A DNA stretch of 64,000 nt from Nonomuraea aurantiaca (GCF_020215705.1 NZ_JAIWNB010000001.1:434001-498000); one strand, 5' to 3'. Shown: positions 34,711-43,480, counted from the stretch's first letter. The notes: generated by a model not told the origin, from the letters alone. Translations and numbers: made by a program.

Positions 34711-34866
34711 ACCGCGCGTTGTCGGACGCCCATTCACGAACTCAAAAGATGCGCCCTGGCGAAGACGTCGAACCGGGCCTCGCGGCTGTCCTCCCGAGTG
34801 CCGACGGCGAGTGCCTACGCCCCATCGCCGACGGCGGCCGTCAGGCCCTCGGCTTAGGCATGGACA

Positions 34867-35640
34867 TCAGCCGTCGGCCTGGCGTGACCGGGTATGGCCG
34901 GGCGGCCGGGTCGGGTCGGCCGCGGATACGGGCCGGGCCTCCGCCCGCGCGATGCGCGCCTTGACGTCGCGGAAGTGCAGCCGCATCGCCTCCCGGGCGG
35001 CCTCGGCGTCCTGAGCGCGGAGCGCCGCAACGATCCGGCGGTGGTTGACGACGATCTCCGCGCTCCGCTCCTCCGGTGGGCCGAGTGTCGGCTCGACCTG
35101 GTGGTAGACGTCCCAGAACAGGCCGATCAGCTGCAGCACCAACTCGTTGCCGCACAACTCGTACAGCAGCGCGTGGAACGCCCGATCGGCTTCCGGGTCC
35201 CGGTCCATGCCGTTGACCAGGGCGTCCAACGCGGCGAGCCGGGCGGCGCTGGTGCTCTGGGCCACCTGGCCGACCAGCCCGGTCTCGAGCAGTTCGCGGA
35301 CCTCGACCAGATCCTGCAGCGCGCGGACCCCGCCGCCCGGCCCCGAACGTACCCGGAAGGCAAGCGACGGGGTCAGCACGTCGAGCGGCGCGTGCCCGAC
35401 GAACGTCCCATGACCGTGCCGGATCTCGACGATGCCCAGCGCCCGCAGGGCCCGTACGGCCTCGCGGACGGTGTTGCGGCTCGCCCCCAGCAGGTCCATC
35501 AGTTGCACTTCGGTCGGCATCGGTGACCCGGGGGCCAGTCCGCGCTCGTGGATCAGGGCGACGATGCGCTCCTGAAGCGACGTGCCGTCGCGCATACGCA
35601 TGCTGCCCCTAGGCTCGTCGAAGTCCTTATGTCCAAACAT
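34867..35640 (-). CDS. GntR-family regulator, FadR/FCD subfamily
   Basis: A 257-residue regulator. The N-terminal winged helix (LQERIVALIHERGLAPGSPM, GASRNTVREAVRALRALGIV, HGHGTFVG) is followed by an all-helical FCD ligand domain with the metal-binding-type RAFHALLYELCGNELVLQ and NHRRIVAALRAQDAEAAREA. ATG 35640 is preferred with AGAGGTGGG upstream. It is next to a secreted sialidase gene on the same strand. FCD regulators commonly sense sugar acids, including sialic acid (NanR), so control of the sialidase is plausible. Confidence 0.88.
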   Translation of the reverse strand: MFGHKDFDEPRGSMRMRDGTSLQERIVALIHERGLAPGSPMPTEVQLMDLLGASRNTVREAVRALRALGIVEIRHGHGTFVGHAPLDVLTPSLAFRVRSGPGGGVRALQDLVEVRELLETGLVGQVAQSTSAARLAALDALVNGMDRDPEADRAFHALLYELCGNELVLQLIGLFWDVYHQVEPTLGPPEERSAEIVVNHRRIVAALRAQDAEAAREAMRLHFRDVKARIARAEARPVSAADPTRPPGHTRSRQADG

Positions 35641-35857
35641 CCCACCTCTTGATATTGGAAGGCCAGGCGGAGCAGGAAAATTTACGCCGACGACACAGAT
35701 GGGCAACCGGACGGACGTTGCCGGTTCCCGCGCGTTCGAGACGCAGCATGTCCTTCGCTGCCGGGTGTCCATGGCCGGCAGCGAAGGACATCGTCAAGGC
35801 ACGGCGATGACGCCCGCGTGACCTCGCGAGCGCCATCGCCAAGCGGTTCGTGTCCCT

Positions 35858-37777
35858 TTAGCCGACGTGATCGAACGGCAGCCGCAGCCCGAGCCGGCCG
35901 CCGATCGGGAGGTTCCACCGTCGGATCACGTCCAGCTCGTGGGCCGTGAGGGCGCGCCGGTAGACGCGTACCTCGTCCAGCGTCCCGCGGAAGCGGTCCA
36001 CACCGTCCAGCCGCTGTCCGATGTGGATTCCCTCGAGCCCGAACTCCTTGCCGAGGGTCAGTGAACCGGCCGGCGCCGTCGCCGACGAAACCTGTACGCC
36101 GTCCACCAGGAGCCGGAGCTCGCCACTTACCCGCTGGAGCGCCACGAAGTGCCACTGCCCGTCGTTGTACGCGCTCGGCGACTGTACGGTCACGTTGAAC
36201 CGGTCGACGGAGAGGACCGCTCGGATGCGGTTGCTGGCCGGTTCGGCCCGCAGCCACAGCGCCGGCGGGTTGGTGCCCCTGTTCACCCGGTGGAACCAGA
36301 GGATCGTGTGCGCGCCGGTCTGCTCCGAGTACCGGATCCAGGAGGTCAGCGTGAAGTCCTTCGCGCCGAGGTCGAGGGAGTCGTCGTACGGCACCTCCAC
36401 CCGGTCGTCCACCCGGTCCAGGGCCAGCCCGTTGCCGAACCGCCCGTCGGTGGTCTGCGCACCCCCGCGGACATACGCTTCGTTGCGGTATGGCGACTTG
36501 TCCGGCGTCGTCGGGCCGGGCGCCGGGGGGCCGGGGATGCCAGGCGGGGTGCCGTTCGGCGTCTCCAGGTAGGCCTCGTTGAACCGCGCGAACCGGATCT
36601 GCTCGTACGGCGTGATGGTGCCGGCCTCGTACATCAAGGCCGCCTCGTCGCCGTCCAGGCGCACCATGTCCGAGTACGCCGACGGCCCCCAGGAGAAGAC
36701 CTTGCCCTCGTTCCAGGTCTCGAAGCTGCGCCCCTCGTCGTAGGACGACCGGATCCCCATCGCTTCCCGGGCGCCCGGGTGCATCGGCGCGGAGAAGAGG
36801 ATGCGCTCTTTGCTGAACCGCAGCAGCGACGCCTGGATGTCGGTCGTCGCCAGCGCCGGCATGGTGCGGAACGGCGCGTCCCACGTCTCGCCGCTGTCGC
36901 TGCTGGTCGCGTACGCCCGGCTGCCCTCGTCGGTGCCGCGCTCGCGGGCCGAGGCGTAGATCCGCCCGTCGGTGAGCTCGATGACGGTGACCTCCTGGGC
37001 GATGACCGTTCCGTCATCGCGGGACGTCTCGGCGCCGATGTTCCAGGTCACCCCGCTGTCGTCGCTGTAGAGCAGGTGCGTGCCGTAGACGTGCTTGCCG
37101 ACCCGGTCCCAGCTTTCGAAACTCGCCCCGACGACCAGCCGGCCGGCGTGCGGGCCGAGCTTGAGCTGGATGCCGTGCATCGGGCCGGTGGCGTACCAGA
37201 AGTTCCACTCCGGACGCTTGCCCTCGGTCATCTCCCTGGCGGCCGACCAGGTCGCCCCGTGGTCGTCACTGAACTGCACCCAGGGGTCGCGGTCACAGCC
37301 GTTCGGGCACGGCTCCCCACCGTTGTGGGTGCTCACCAGCACGATCCGCCCGGTGCGCTCGTCAACGATCGGCACCGGGTTGCCGTGAGTCGTACCGTTG
37401 CCCTCCGAGATCACCTGCAGTGGTCCCCAGGTCCGCCCGCCGTCGGCGGAACGGCGCAGCACGAGGTCGATGTCCTCGTCGTCGCCGCAGTCCTTCACCC
37501 GCCCCTCGGCGAACGCCAGGACCATGCCGTTCGTGGCCCGCACCACGGCGGGGATCCGGAAGCAGCCGTATCCGAAGTCGCCCTGCTTGTAGAGCACCTG
37601 CTCGTCCACGAACGGCGCGGTGTCGCCCGTTGCACCGGCCTGGGAGCTGTCCGCCGGCGCCGCGGTCGCCGGCGCGCCTAACCCGCTGACGAGTAAACCG
37701 GCGAGCACCACTACGGCGCCCGCCCGGCGGCGCCAGGAGCGCCCGGTACGGACCTCTGGGGGGTGACCATCGTGCAT
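35858..37777 (-). CDS. Secreted sialidase (GH33) with C-terminal LamG-like domain
   Basis: A 639-residue exo-alpha-sialidase. It has a signal peptide (basic start, [22 protein letters not shown]). The six-bladed propeller contains the FRIP motif (CFRIPAV) and Asp-boxes SADGGRTW, SDDHGATW, SDDSGVTW and SSDSGETW. A proline-rich linker (about 425) leads to a concanavalin/LamG-type module (NGLALDRVDDRVEVPYDDSL, GTLDEVRVYRRALTAHE) for glycan binding. It would release sialic acid from host or environmental glycoconjugates. Codon 1 is ATG 37777; no other start fits the signal peptide. A palindrome upstream suggests repression by the adjacent GntR protein. Confidence 0.93.
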   Translation of the reverse strand: MHDGHPPEVRTGRSWRRRAGAVVVLAGLLVSGLGAPATAAPADSSQAGATGDTAPFVDEQVLYKQGDFGYGCFRIPAVVRATNGMVLAFAEGRVKDCGDDEDIDLVLRRSADGGRTWGPLQVISEGNGTTHGNPVPIVDERTGRIVLVSTHNGGEPCPNGCDRDPWVQFSDDHGATWSAAREMTEGKRPEWNFWYATGPMHGIQLKLGPHAGRLVVGASFESWDRVGKHVYGTHLLYSDDSGVTWNIGAETSRDDGTVIAQEVTVIELTDGRIYASARERGTDEGSRAYATSSDSGETWDAPFRTMPALATTDIQASLLRFSKERILFSAPMHPGAREAMGIRSSYDEGRSFETWNEGKVFSWGPSAYSDMVRLDGDEAALMYEAGTITPYEQIRFARFNEAYLETPNGTPPGIPGPPAPGPTTPDKSPYRNEAYVRGGAQTTDGRFGNGLALDRVDDRVEVPYDDSLDLGAKDFTLTSWIRYSEQTGAHTILWFHRVNRGTNPPALWLRAEPASNRIRAVLSVDRFNVTVQSPSAYNDGQWHFVALQRVSGELRLLVDGVQVSSATAPAGSLTLGKEFGLEGIHIGQRLDGVDRFRGTLDEVRVYRRALTAHELDVIRRWNLPIGGRLGLRLPFDHVG

Positions 37778-37817
37778 GTCCTTGCCCTTCCTGACAGGAG
37801 ACAGTCATGGAGGGGAC

Positions 37818-37863
37818 ATCCTACGTCCAACGTTGGATGTTTAACAGATGATGAATGTAGGAT
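37818..37863. promoter_or_regulatory. Palindromic operator candidate upstream of sialidase
   Basis: A perfect 12-bp palindrome TCCAACGTTGGA (37826-37837) sits inside a wider inverted repeat ATCCTAC (37818-37824) / GTAGGAT (37857-37863), 41-86 bp before the sialidase start. The size and position suit a GntR-type dimer. Confidence 0.5.
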
Positions 37864-37885
37864 GTTCGTGAGTGAGCGAAGGTGT

Positions 37886-38165
37886 CCGCGAGCTGATCGT
37901 CCGGCTGGCCTGAGAGAATCCATCGTGGGGACATCGGCACATGCGCGGCTCGGCCAGCTCGTACGGGACGTCACGCAGGTAGAGCTCGTAGTCGTCGTCG
38001 ATATCGGACGAGGGCCGACCGCTGCGTGCCGACCAGTCGGGATCACGGCTTCCGCGTAGTCCCAGAGCTCCGCCTGCGGATCGGACATGTGAAGGTCTAC
38101 GGCGACTGTGTCGTGCCCGCGACCGTGCAGTTCGGCTTCTAGCAGGTGCCAGTCGAAGCCGCTGC
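37886..38165 (-). pseudogene. Decayed alpha/beta hydrolase
   Basis: The N-terminal part (GSGFDWHLLEAELHGRGHDT then VAVDLHMSDPQAELWDYAEA) resembles small actinobacterial alpha/beta hydrolases. After a frameshift near 38045 the sequence jumps to what looks like a C-terminal part (DIDDDYELYLRDVPYELAEP). The catalytic serine and most of the core are missing, so an internal deletion occurred. It lies between the sialidase and a truncated phosphotransferase, both of which may mark an old rearrangement point. Confidence 0.5.
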
Positions 38166-38193
38166 CGCATAGACCATGCTTGGAGCAGTCTGG

Positions 38194-38817
38194 TCAGGGA
38201 AATTCACGATGGTAAATGCGCCGTCCATCGCGGCGTGGGCTCCGGCCGAGCGGAATCGGCCCTCTACAGAAGTCCACGACACCGACGTTGGTTCCGTCCC
38301 ACAGATAGTTGGCCAGGTTCCCGTCACCGGTGCCGAACACCGGACTGCCCGGCTGGGCCAGCAGCCCCTCCAACATGGGCTGCTGCACCCAGTTCCCAGC
38401 GTCGCGAAACGCGTCCCTGACCGCAGGTTCCGCATCAGAAGGCGCCGCCGCCACCCACCATGATCGAACTTGATCGAGCAGTTCGACTGGATGCCCGGCT
38501 CGATCGGGAACCCGCTCCAGCACACGCTGAGGGATCGCCTGCTGGACTCCCGTGACGGCGTCGGCCAGCGCGTCCGCCAGTTGTCCCTTGATCGGCCCCT
38601 CCACGGCGGCGCCGCCGAGTCGGGACATCACCACGGTTGGCGGGTCGGCCTCCAGGTCGGCCTTCACCGGCGCCGGCGCGAGTCCAGGTGAATACTCGTT
38701 GAGCAGCTCCAACGCTCGCCATTCCCGCTCAGGCTGGCCATAGTCCAGCCGTCGGTACCGCTTGATCACGACATCGGACCGCACTTCGATCGTGTGCTTG
38801 CTCGCCTGGGTGTCCAT
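38194..38817 (-). CDS. Aminoglycoside/hygromycin-type phosphotransferase, 3'-truncated
   Basis: An APH-like kinase fold of 207 residues. The N-lobe begins VRSDVVIKRYRRLDY, and the hinge-like segment is TVVMSRLGGAAVEG. A degenerate catalytic loop (GTGDGNLANYLWDGTNVGVV) stands where the family has HGDxxxxN. The following DFE/DWE metal motif reads DFCRG, and the C-terminal 60-80 residues are lost after frame damage near 38260. The remaining coding tail (GRSPRRDGRRIYHREFP) is out of register. It is probably a pseudogene, though the ORF is open. Divergent from the Nudix gene. Confidence 0.65.
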   Translation of the reverse strand: MDTQASKHTIEVRSDVVIKRYRRLDYGQPEREWRALELLNEYSPGLAPAPVKADLEADPPTVVMSRLGGAAVEGPIKGQLADALADAVTGVQQAIPQRVLERVPDRAGHPVELLDQVRSWWVAAAPSDAEPAVRDAFRDAGNWVQQPMLEGLLAQPGSPVFGTGDGNLANYLWDGTNVGVVDFCRGPIPLGRSPRRDGRRIYHREFP

Positions 38818-38975
38818 GCACTCTCCGATCTTGTTGTCGTGGTTTATCGGTACGTGCGCGATGGGCGCCCCTCGCGCCGTCGCCCTGGTACGCGCCGGAG
38901 CCGCCTCCAGTCATGCCAGACTCATCCGAACGACCGGACGAAGCGGCCGTTCTCAACCAGCGAGGGGGACGCACG

Positions 38976-39377
38976 ATGGCCATCATCATCGACAAGATCG
39001 CCTGGATCCACCTGCGGGACGGCAGAATCCTCAGCACTCGCTCACGCGGCAAGGACGTCTACTACCTCCCTGGCGGCAAGCGCGAACCCGGCGAAACCGA
39101 TCTCGACACCCTCGTTCGCGAGATCGATGAGGAACTGTCCGTCGCCATCAACCCCGCCACAGCCACCCACGTGGGCACTTACCAGGCGCAGGCACACGGC
39201 CACGCCGACGGCGTTGCCGTACAGATGACCTGCTACACCGCCGATCACCACGGAACACCCACTCCCAGCAGCGAGATCGAAGAAGTCATCTGGCTGACGT
39301 ACGCCGCCCGCGATCGTGTAGCCCCCGTGGACCAGATCATCTTCGATCACCTGCACGAGACCGGCCAGCTTCACTGA
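38976..39377 (+). CDS. Nudix hydrolase
   Basis: A 133-residue Nudix protein. The Nudix box is GGKREPGETDLDTLVREIDE followed by ELSVAI, matching GX5EX7REUXEE, with serine in place of the last glycine. It hydrolyses nucleoside-diphosphate-X compounds; the substrate is unknown. ATG 38976 has GAGGGGGA upstream. The small size suggests a MutT- or ADP-sugar-like enzyme. Confidence 0.9.
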   Translation: MAIIIDKIAWIHLRDGRILSTRSRGKDVYYLPGGKREPGETDLDTLVREIDEELSVAINPATATHVGTYQAQAHGHADGVAVQMTCYTADHHGTPTPSSEIEEVIWLTYAARDRVAPVDQIIFDHLHETGQLH

Positions 39378-39408
39378 CTCAAGAGCCGCTTTCCGGGACG
39401 TGTACGAC

Positions 39409-39903
39409 CTACGGGGTAGCGGCCGAGACGATCCGGGAGATGCGCTGGTGGGACAAGCGCATGGCGCTGCCTGCGTCCCTGGTGGTCCATTCCTGGGCGA
39501 TGAGGAGGCGGGCGGCGTGGCGAACCGCGTCACGCTCGGCCTGCTCGGCGAGCATGCGCGCCTGGCGGGCTTCGATGACGGCCGCCAGGGCGGCGGCGGC
39601 CTCCGGGTCGGCGGGGACGACATGGAGCGCAATCGTGCCGGGTTCGTCCTTGAGCAGGTCGACGATGAGACCGCCGATGTTTCTCCTTACTTCGACCCAG
39701 CTTGTGCCTTGGGCCTGGACGATGTGCCCGCCGGGAAGGTCGGTGGCGGTGGCGGTCCACTGCTTTCCGGTGCGGGTGACGGTGACGCGGTAGCTGGTGG
39801 CGAATCCGACGTCGACGTCGACGTCGACGTCGACGTCGACGTCGGATTCGGGCGCGGGGAAGAGGTCGGGCTGGTCGAAGATCGCATCGTTGGCCGGGTC
39901 CAT
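39409..39903 (-). CDS. HicB-like protein with acidic (DV)6 linker and C-terminal HTH
   Basis: About 164 residues from ATG 39903 (TTG 39954 would add 17). The domain at about residues 35-80 (YRVTVTRTGKQWTATATDLP, followed by GGHIVQAQGTSWVEVRRNIG) fits the HicB antitoxin fold. A helical region and a short HTH-like end (TTRDAGSAMRLSHQRISRIV) follow. No HicA toxin is visible on either side, so it may be a solitary regulator. The N-terminal linker ESDVDVDVDVDVDVG is encoded by a 50-bp perfect palindrome of GACGTC repeats, which probably arose by expansion. Confidence 0.72.
   Translation of the reverse strand: MDPANDAIFDQPDLFPAPESDVDVDVDVDVDVGFATSYRVTVTRTGKQWTATATDLPGGHIVQAQGTSWVEVRRNIGGLIVDLLKDEPGTIALHVVPADPEAAAALAAVIEARQARMLAEQAERDAVRHAARLLIAQEWTTRDAGSAMRLSHQRISRIVSAATP
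39801..39850. repeat. 50-bp perfect palindrome of GACGTC repeats
   Basis: CGAATCC + (GACGTC)6 + GGATTCG is its own exact reverse complement over 50 bp. It lies inside the HicB-like gene. Each GACGTC unit is itself a palindrome (AatII site). Such a sequence can extrude a cruciform and is prone to length change. Confidence 0.95.
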
Positions 39904-40060
39904 GGTCGCCAACTCTGGATCCCCGTCAGCCTGTTCGTCTAGATGGCTCGCCAACTCTTGTCTGATCGTATTGCCACTTCAGGGCGACGTGCGCCGCGTT
40001 CCCGCCCGGCACCTTGGTCAACGTCACCAGGTGACCATGACGAAGACGATGAACCACTCT

Positions 40061-40594
40061 TCACGATGTACCGCTCGCTTGGGCGGCATCCGTCTGAAGA
40101 CCGCGGCCGCCTGGCGTGACCGCCTGCTCGATGACGACGACCGGGATCTCCCTCGGCGCCTTTCGCTGGTAGCTCGTGTAGTGCGGCCACATCGCGGTCA
40201 TCGTCTCCCACAGGCGGGGCCGCTCGTCCGCGGTCGCCGGGCGGGCCACCGCGTCGAACACATCGGCGCCGACCTGCACCCGTACCTGCGGCTGGGCAAG
40301 CAGGTTGTGGAACCAGAGCGGATGGTCGGCCGCACCGCCGTTGGAGGCGACCACGAGGTAGCGGTCACCGTCGCGGCCGTAGATGAGCGCGGTGCGGCGC
40401 GGTAGCCCTGAACGGCGGCCGGTGGTGGTGATCAGCAGAGTGGGCGCGCCGTGGAAGAGGTGGCCTCGGGTGCCACCGGACTCGACGTAGCTGTTGACGT
40501 GCCTGGCCACCCACCTGGCCGGGCTGTCGGTCGGCTCATGGCTCATCGGGCCGCCCTGTTCGTGGCTCATCGGGCCGCCCCGTACCTCGCTCAT
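40061..40594 (-). CDS. Nitroreductase/deazaflavin-dependent (DUF385-type) oxidoreductase
   Basis: A 177-residue member of the F420-dependent DDN-like family (SPARWVARHVNSYVESGGTR, LLITTTGRRSGLPRRTALIY, YLVVASNGGAADHPLWFHNL, and the end RKAPREIPVVVIE). The start is ambiguous. A 24-bp unit repeats three times (MSEVRGGP / MSHEQGGP / MSHEPTD), each with its own ATG; the first (40594) overlaps the stop of the upstream hydrolase gene. These enzymes use reduced F420 to reduce quinones, nitro compounds and similar substrates. It is coupled to the secreted hydrolase. Confidence 0.88.
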   Translation of the reverse strand: MSEVRGGPMSHEQGGPMSHEPTDSPARWVARHVNSYVESGGTRGHLFHGAPTLLITTTGRRSGLPRRTALIYGRDGDRYLVVASNGGAADHPLWFHNLLAQPQVRVQVGADVFDAVARPATADERPRLWETMTAMWPHYTSYQRKAPREIPVVVIEQAVTPGGRGLQTDAAQASGTS

Positions 40595-41616
40595 CGGGCC
40601 GCCCCGCCCACGCGGCGGTCGACCCACTCGCGTGCCTGCGCGAACCAGTGAGGGGCCGTGCGGTGTGCGTTCAGTACATGCCCGGTGCCGGGAACCACGA
40701 TGGCCTCCAGCCTCGCGCGCGGGCCGTAGAAGGGGGCCTCCTGCCTGCGGAGCGCGGCGGAGGAGGAGCGGGCTCCGGCCAGCAGCTTGTCGTGTTCGCC
40801 GTTGACGATCAGTACGGGCGCCTGGATGCTCTTGTTGATCGAGGGCGGGGTGTAGGAGTCGCCGGGCGGGAAGACATCGGTGGTCTTGGCGGCCTCGTCG
40901 GCGGCGATGACTTCGGGGTCGGCGTTGGGCCGGTGGTAGAACCAGGTGGCGCGAAGGCCCGGCCGGGTGGTGAGGTAGCCGTCGTCGAGCCCGCGGCCGG
41001 CGAAACGGGGATCGTCGGCGGCCCGGTAGATTCCCGCGCCCATCTGCTCGAACGCGGCCTCGTTGGGCACGCTCGACTCGCCGGTCAGGATGACGCCGTC
41101 CACCTCCGCTGGATGCGCGGCGGCCAGGGTACGGGCAAGGGTCGAGCCGAGCGAGTGGCCGACCAGGACGACCTTGGCGAAGCGAGGGCCGCCGAGACGG
41201 CCCTCGCGCAGCTGCCGGATGAGCTGGCGGATGACGATCTGGTGGGTGTCCTGCTGGAATCGGGCACTGGGCGGGTACGAGCCGGCGCCGGTGCCGAGGC
41301 GGTCGATGGCCAGCGTGGCGTACCCGGCGGCGGTCATCGTCTCGACGAACGAGGGCCGCCGCCGGTCCCCGTGCATCTGCCAGTAGGCCTGGCCATAGAA
41401 GCCGCCGGGGATGAGCAGCTGAACGCTGGTGGCACGGCCGCGCGGCAGGCACAGGGTGCCGGCCACGCGCTGGTCGGCGGCCCCACCGGCGGTCATCGCC
41501 ACCTTGGCGCTGACCGCTCTGCAAGGGGTGGCGGCGTTCGCTGCCGTCGCCGGGATCATGGTCGTGGTCACGGGAATCGAGATCAGCGCCAGTAATACTG
41601 CTGCCGCGATGCGCAT
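40591..41616 (-). CDS. Secreted alpha/beta hydrolase
   Basis: A 341-residue exported hydrolase. The signal peptide (MRIAAAVLLALISIPVTTTM ... ATAANA) is followed by an alpha/beta-hydrolase core. It has an oxyanion-type LLIPGGFYGQ, the nucleophile elbow VVLVGHSLGSTLA (Ser), an acid near VLIVNGEHDKLLAG and a catalytic His in VVPGTGHVLNAH. ATG 41616 follows GATAGGAGTTCC. A 30-bp palindrome lies just upstream and a PadR regulator sits behind it, so PadR control is likely. Substrate unknown. Confidence 0.9.
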   Translation of the reverse strand: MRIAAAVLLALISIPVTTTMIPATAANAATPCRAVSAKVAMTAGGAADQRVAGTLCLPRGRATSVQLLIPGGFYGQAYWQMHGDRRRPSFVETMTAAGYATLAIDRLGTGAGSYPPSARFQQDTHQIVIRQLIRQLREGRLGGPRFAKVVLVGHSLGSTLARTLAAAHPAEVDGVILTGESSVPNEAAFEQMGAGIYRAADDPRFAGRGLDDGYLTTRPGLRATWFYHRPNADPEVIAADEAAKTTDVFPPGDSYTPPSINKSIQAPVLIVNGEHDKLLAGARSSSAALRRQEAPFYGPRARLEAIVVPGTGHVLNAHRTAPHWFAQAREWVDRRVGGAAR

Positions 41617-41634
41617 GGAACTCCTATCGTTTGC

Positions 41635-41664
41635 TACCCAAATTTGGTTAACCAAATTTGGGTA
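41635..41664. promoter_or_regulatory. 30-bp perfect palindromic operator (PadR candidate)
   Basis: TACCCAAATTTGGTT followed by its exact reverse complement. The palindrome contains two CCAAATTTGG half-palindromes around TTAA. It begins 19 bp upstream of the hydrolase start codon and 46 bp past the PadR stop, in AT-rich sequence unlike the surroundings. A dimer of dimers could fill it. Confidence 0.85.
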
Positions 41665-41709
41665 TCGAACTATGGCTCATCGGCCTCCCCACCGTCAACT
41701 TCGGCCGCC

Positions 41710-42240
41710 CTAGGCCGGGTCGTCGCCCCGTTCCAACCTGCTGATCAGGCCGCGGGTCCACGCGGCGTCGTTCGCCGCCTGCGCCGCGCGCAGGCCGAAC
41801 AGCTCCCTCAGGTGCCTTGGCCGCTCTTGCTCGTACATCGCGGCCACGATTCGCGTCTGCTCGACCTCAAGCGCTTGCAACCGCTCCTTGAGCAGCGCGA
41901 GCGCCTCCTTCTCGGGCAGCGCGGGCAGCAGCGCGAGGGCTGCGCCGAGCAGCTCCGGGCGTCGGTCCGGCACGCTCAGAGCACTTCTCAGCAACCCCAG
42001 GAACTCCGCCTCGCCCTTGTCATTGATGGCGTAGTCGATGCGGCCCGGCCACTCGTGTACCTCCGTGGCGTCCAGCAGGCCGTCCTTGGCCAGCTGACGG
42101 AGAGCGTGGTAGATGGAGCCCGACCTGAGCCCTGCCCATTGCGCGACCTCCCACGAATCCAGCTCGGACCCGACCAGGTAGCCGTGTGCCTGACCGTGCA
42201 GCCGTACCACGCCGAGGACCAGCAGTCGCGTCGCCGACAT
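41710..42240 (-). CDS. PadR-family transcriptional regulator
   Basis: A 176-residue regulator. The N-terminal winged helix (ATRLLVLGVVRLHGQAHGYL, GSIYHALRQLAKDGLLDATE, GRIDYAINDKGEAEF) is followed by a helical Vir_act_alpha_C-type dimerisation domain with KERLQALEVEQTRIVAAMYE. ATG 42240 has AGGGAG four bases upstream. PadR proteins are ligand-released repressors binding palindromes. The 30-bp palindrome next to it is the obvious operator for the hydrolase/reductase operon downstream. Confidence 0.92.
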   Translation of the reverse strand: MSATRLLVLGVVRLHGQAHGYLVGSELDSWEVAQWAGLRSGSIYHALRQLAKDGLLDATEVHEWPGRIDYAINDKGEAEFLGLLRSALSVPDRRPELLGAALALLPALPEKEALALLKERLQALEVEQTRIVAAMYEQERPRHLRELFGLRAAQAANDAAWTRGLISRLERGDDPA

Positions 42241-42745
42241 CGTCTCCCTCACTCGCCGTGGGCACGTCGTACCCACCGATCGCGCGCCCGCCCCAGGCTA
42301 GCCTTCCGTGCAGCGGAACCGAGACGCGCTGCTCTTTCAGGTCACTGATCCAGCGGCTCGGTGGGGGTCGATGTCCGTATGGCTGACCTGAGGGTCGCCG
42401 AGGCTTGAGGCGGTGGCCCAGTCGTGTCCACCGGCGATGTACGGTTCACCATCCCTGGACGGCCCCATTCCCTCGGCTGCCATCCCTTCCCGCAAGGCAC
42501 AGCTTCCGGGTGGCGTCCGCTTGCCAAGCCTGGTGACGACCCCGGCCGGGGAGGAGGATGACACGCTGAAGTACCGCGACCGAGGCTGCCTCCGCGTACT
42601 TGGGGCAAGGGCGCCGCCAAGAGGCACGTGCATGAAGACCGGACTGGAAGCCGACATGAGGCAGGTCAGTACGACCACGGTCTGATCTGAAAGTGTGGCC
42701 CGTGCTCCGACGACGTGGCGCATGCGGCTGCAGCATCGTTGGCCC
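42241..42745. other. 505-bp gap without recognised gene
   Basis: Open frames exist on both strands, but none has plausible protein character, a ribosome site or family resemblance. I see no RNA gene or clear terminator here. Confidence 0.5.
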
Positions 42746-43480
42746 ATGACTTTCACGACTCCGTCGATCGCCGTTTCGAGTCCTGCCCTGCCGGGACGCT
42801 GGGTGGGCGGCGCCTCCCTCGTCGTAGGACCCCTGCTATTGCTCACTGGGGTCCTGCTTCGTCTGCCCTACGACTTCTTCTTCCCCGCGCAGCTGAGCGC
42901 GTACGAGCACGATCCGGCCCTCATGACGGCGTCCTATAGCTTTGTCGCCGCCGGGTGGGTGCTGCTCTGGCCAGGAGTCGTGCTTCTCGCTGCCAGGATC
43001 GGCGAAGGTTTCCGGGAGCTGGCTGCATGGGGCGGCACCTTAACGGTCCTCGGCCTGTTCGCCCGGACGTTTCATGCCGGTGTCGACCATCTGGACTTCC
43101 AGCTGGTGACCATTCAGGGGGCGGCATCGGCGACTCGAACCGTGAGCGAGACCTACGGCGCGTTCCACATCTTCAGCACGCTGAACGCGGCCATCATGGG
43201 CGGCTGGATTCTGCTGGCCATCGGCGCGTACCGCTCGGGGGTGTTCGGACCACTACGTGCCTTGGCCCTCGGCTTGGCATCGGCGATGCCGCTGGGGGTG
43301 CTGAAGGGAACGACTCCGTGGTCGGTCGCCGCCGTTGCGGGACTGTGCGTCGCGCTCGTCCCTCTGGGCGTGGCCGCATTGCGCAGCGGGCCGGTGCCGC
43401 GAACGGCCACGGTCGCCGGAAGGCTCCTCCTGGTAGGGGCGGTGGGCGTCGCCATGTTCCTGTTGGGGCAGGCCGGATGA
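42746..43480 (+). CDS. Multi-pass membrane protein, unknown function
   Basis: A 244-residue protein with about six to seven hydrophobic helices (GGASLVVGPLLLLTGVLLRL, AAGWVLLWPGVVLLAARIG, LAAWGGTLTVLGLFA, IMGGWILLAIGAY, VAAVAGLCVALVPLGVAALR, LLLVGAVGVAMFLLG). ATG 42746 lacks a clear ribosome site, so translation may be leaderless. It resembles DUF-type integral membrane proteins of actinomycetes, with no catalytic motif. Degenerate CCGGATGAGCGGGC-type repeats follow it (43470-43600) before the histidine kinase. Confidence 0.72.
   Translation: MTFTTPSIAVSSPALPGRWVGGASLVVGPLLLLTGVLLRLPYDFFFPAQLSAYEHDPALMTASYSFVAAGWVLLWPGVVLLAARIGEGFRELAAWGGTLTVLGLFARTFHAGVDHLDFQLVTIQGAASATRTVSETYGAFHIFSTLNAAIMGGWILLAIGAYRSGVFGPLRALALGLASAMPLGVLKGTTPWSVAAVAGLCVALVPLGVAALRSGPVPRTATVAGRLLLVGAVGVAMFLLGQAG

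Noticed and set aside
42337..42846. Minus-strand open frame upstream of the membrane protein
   Set aside because: It has Arg/Pro/Ser-rich composition, no ribosome site and no resemblance to a family.
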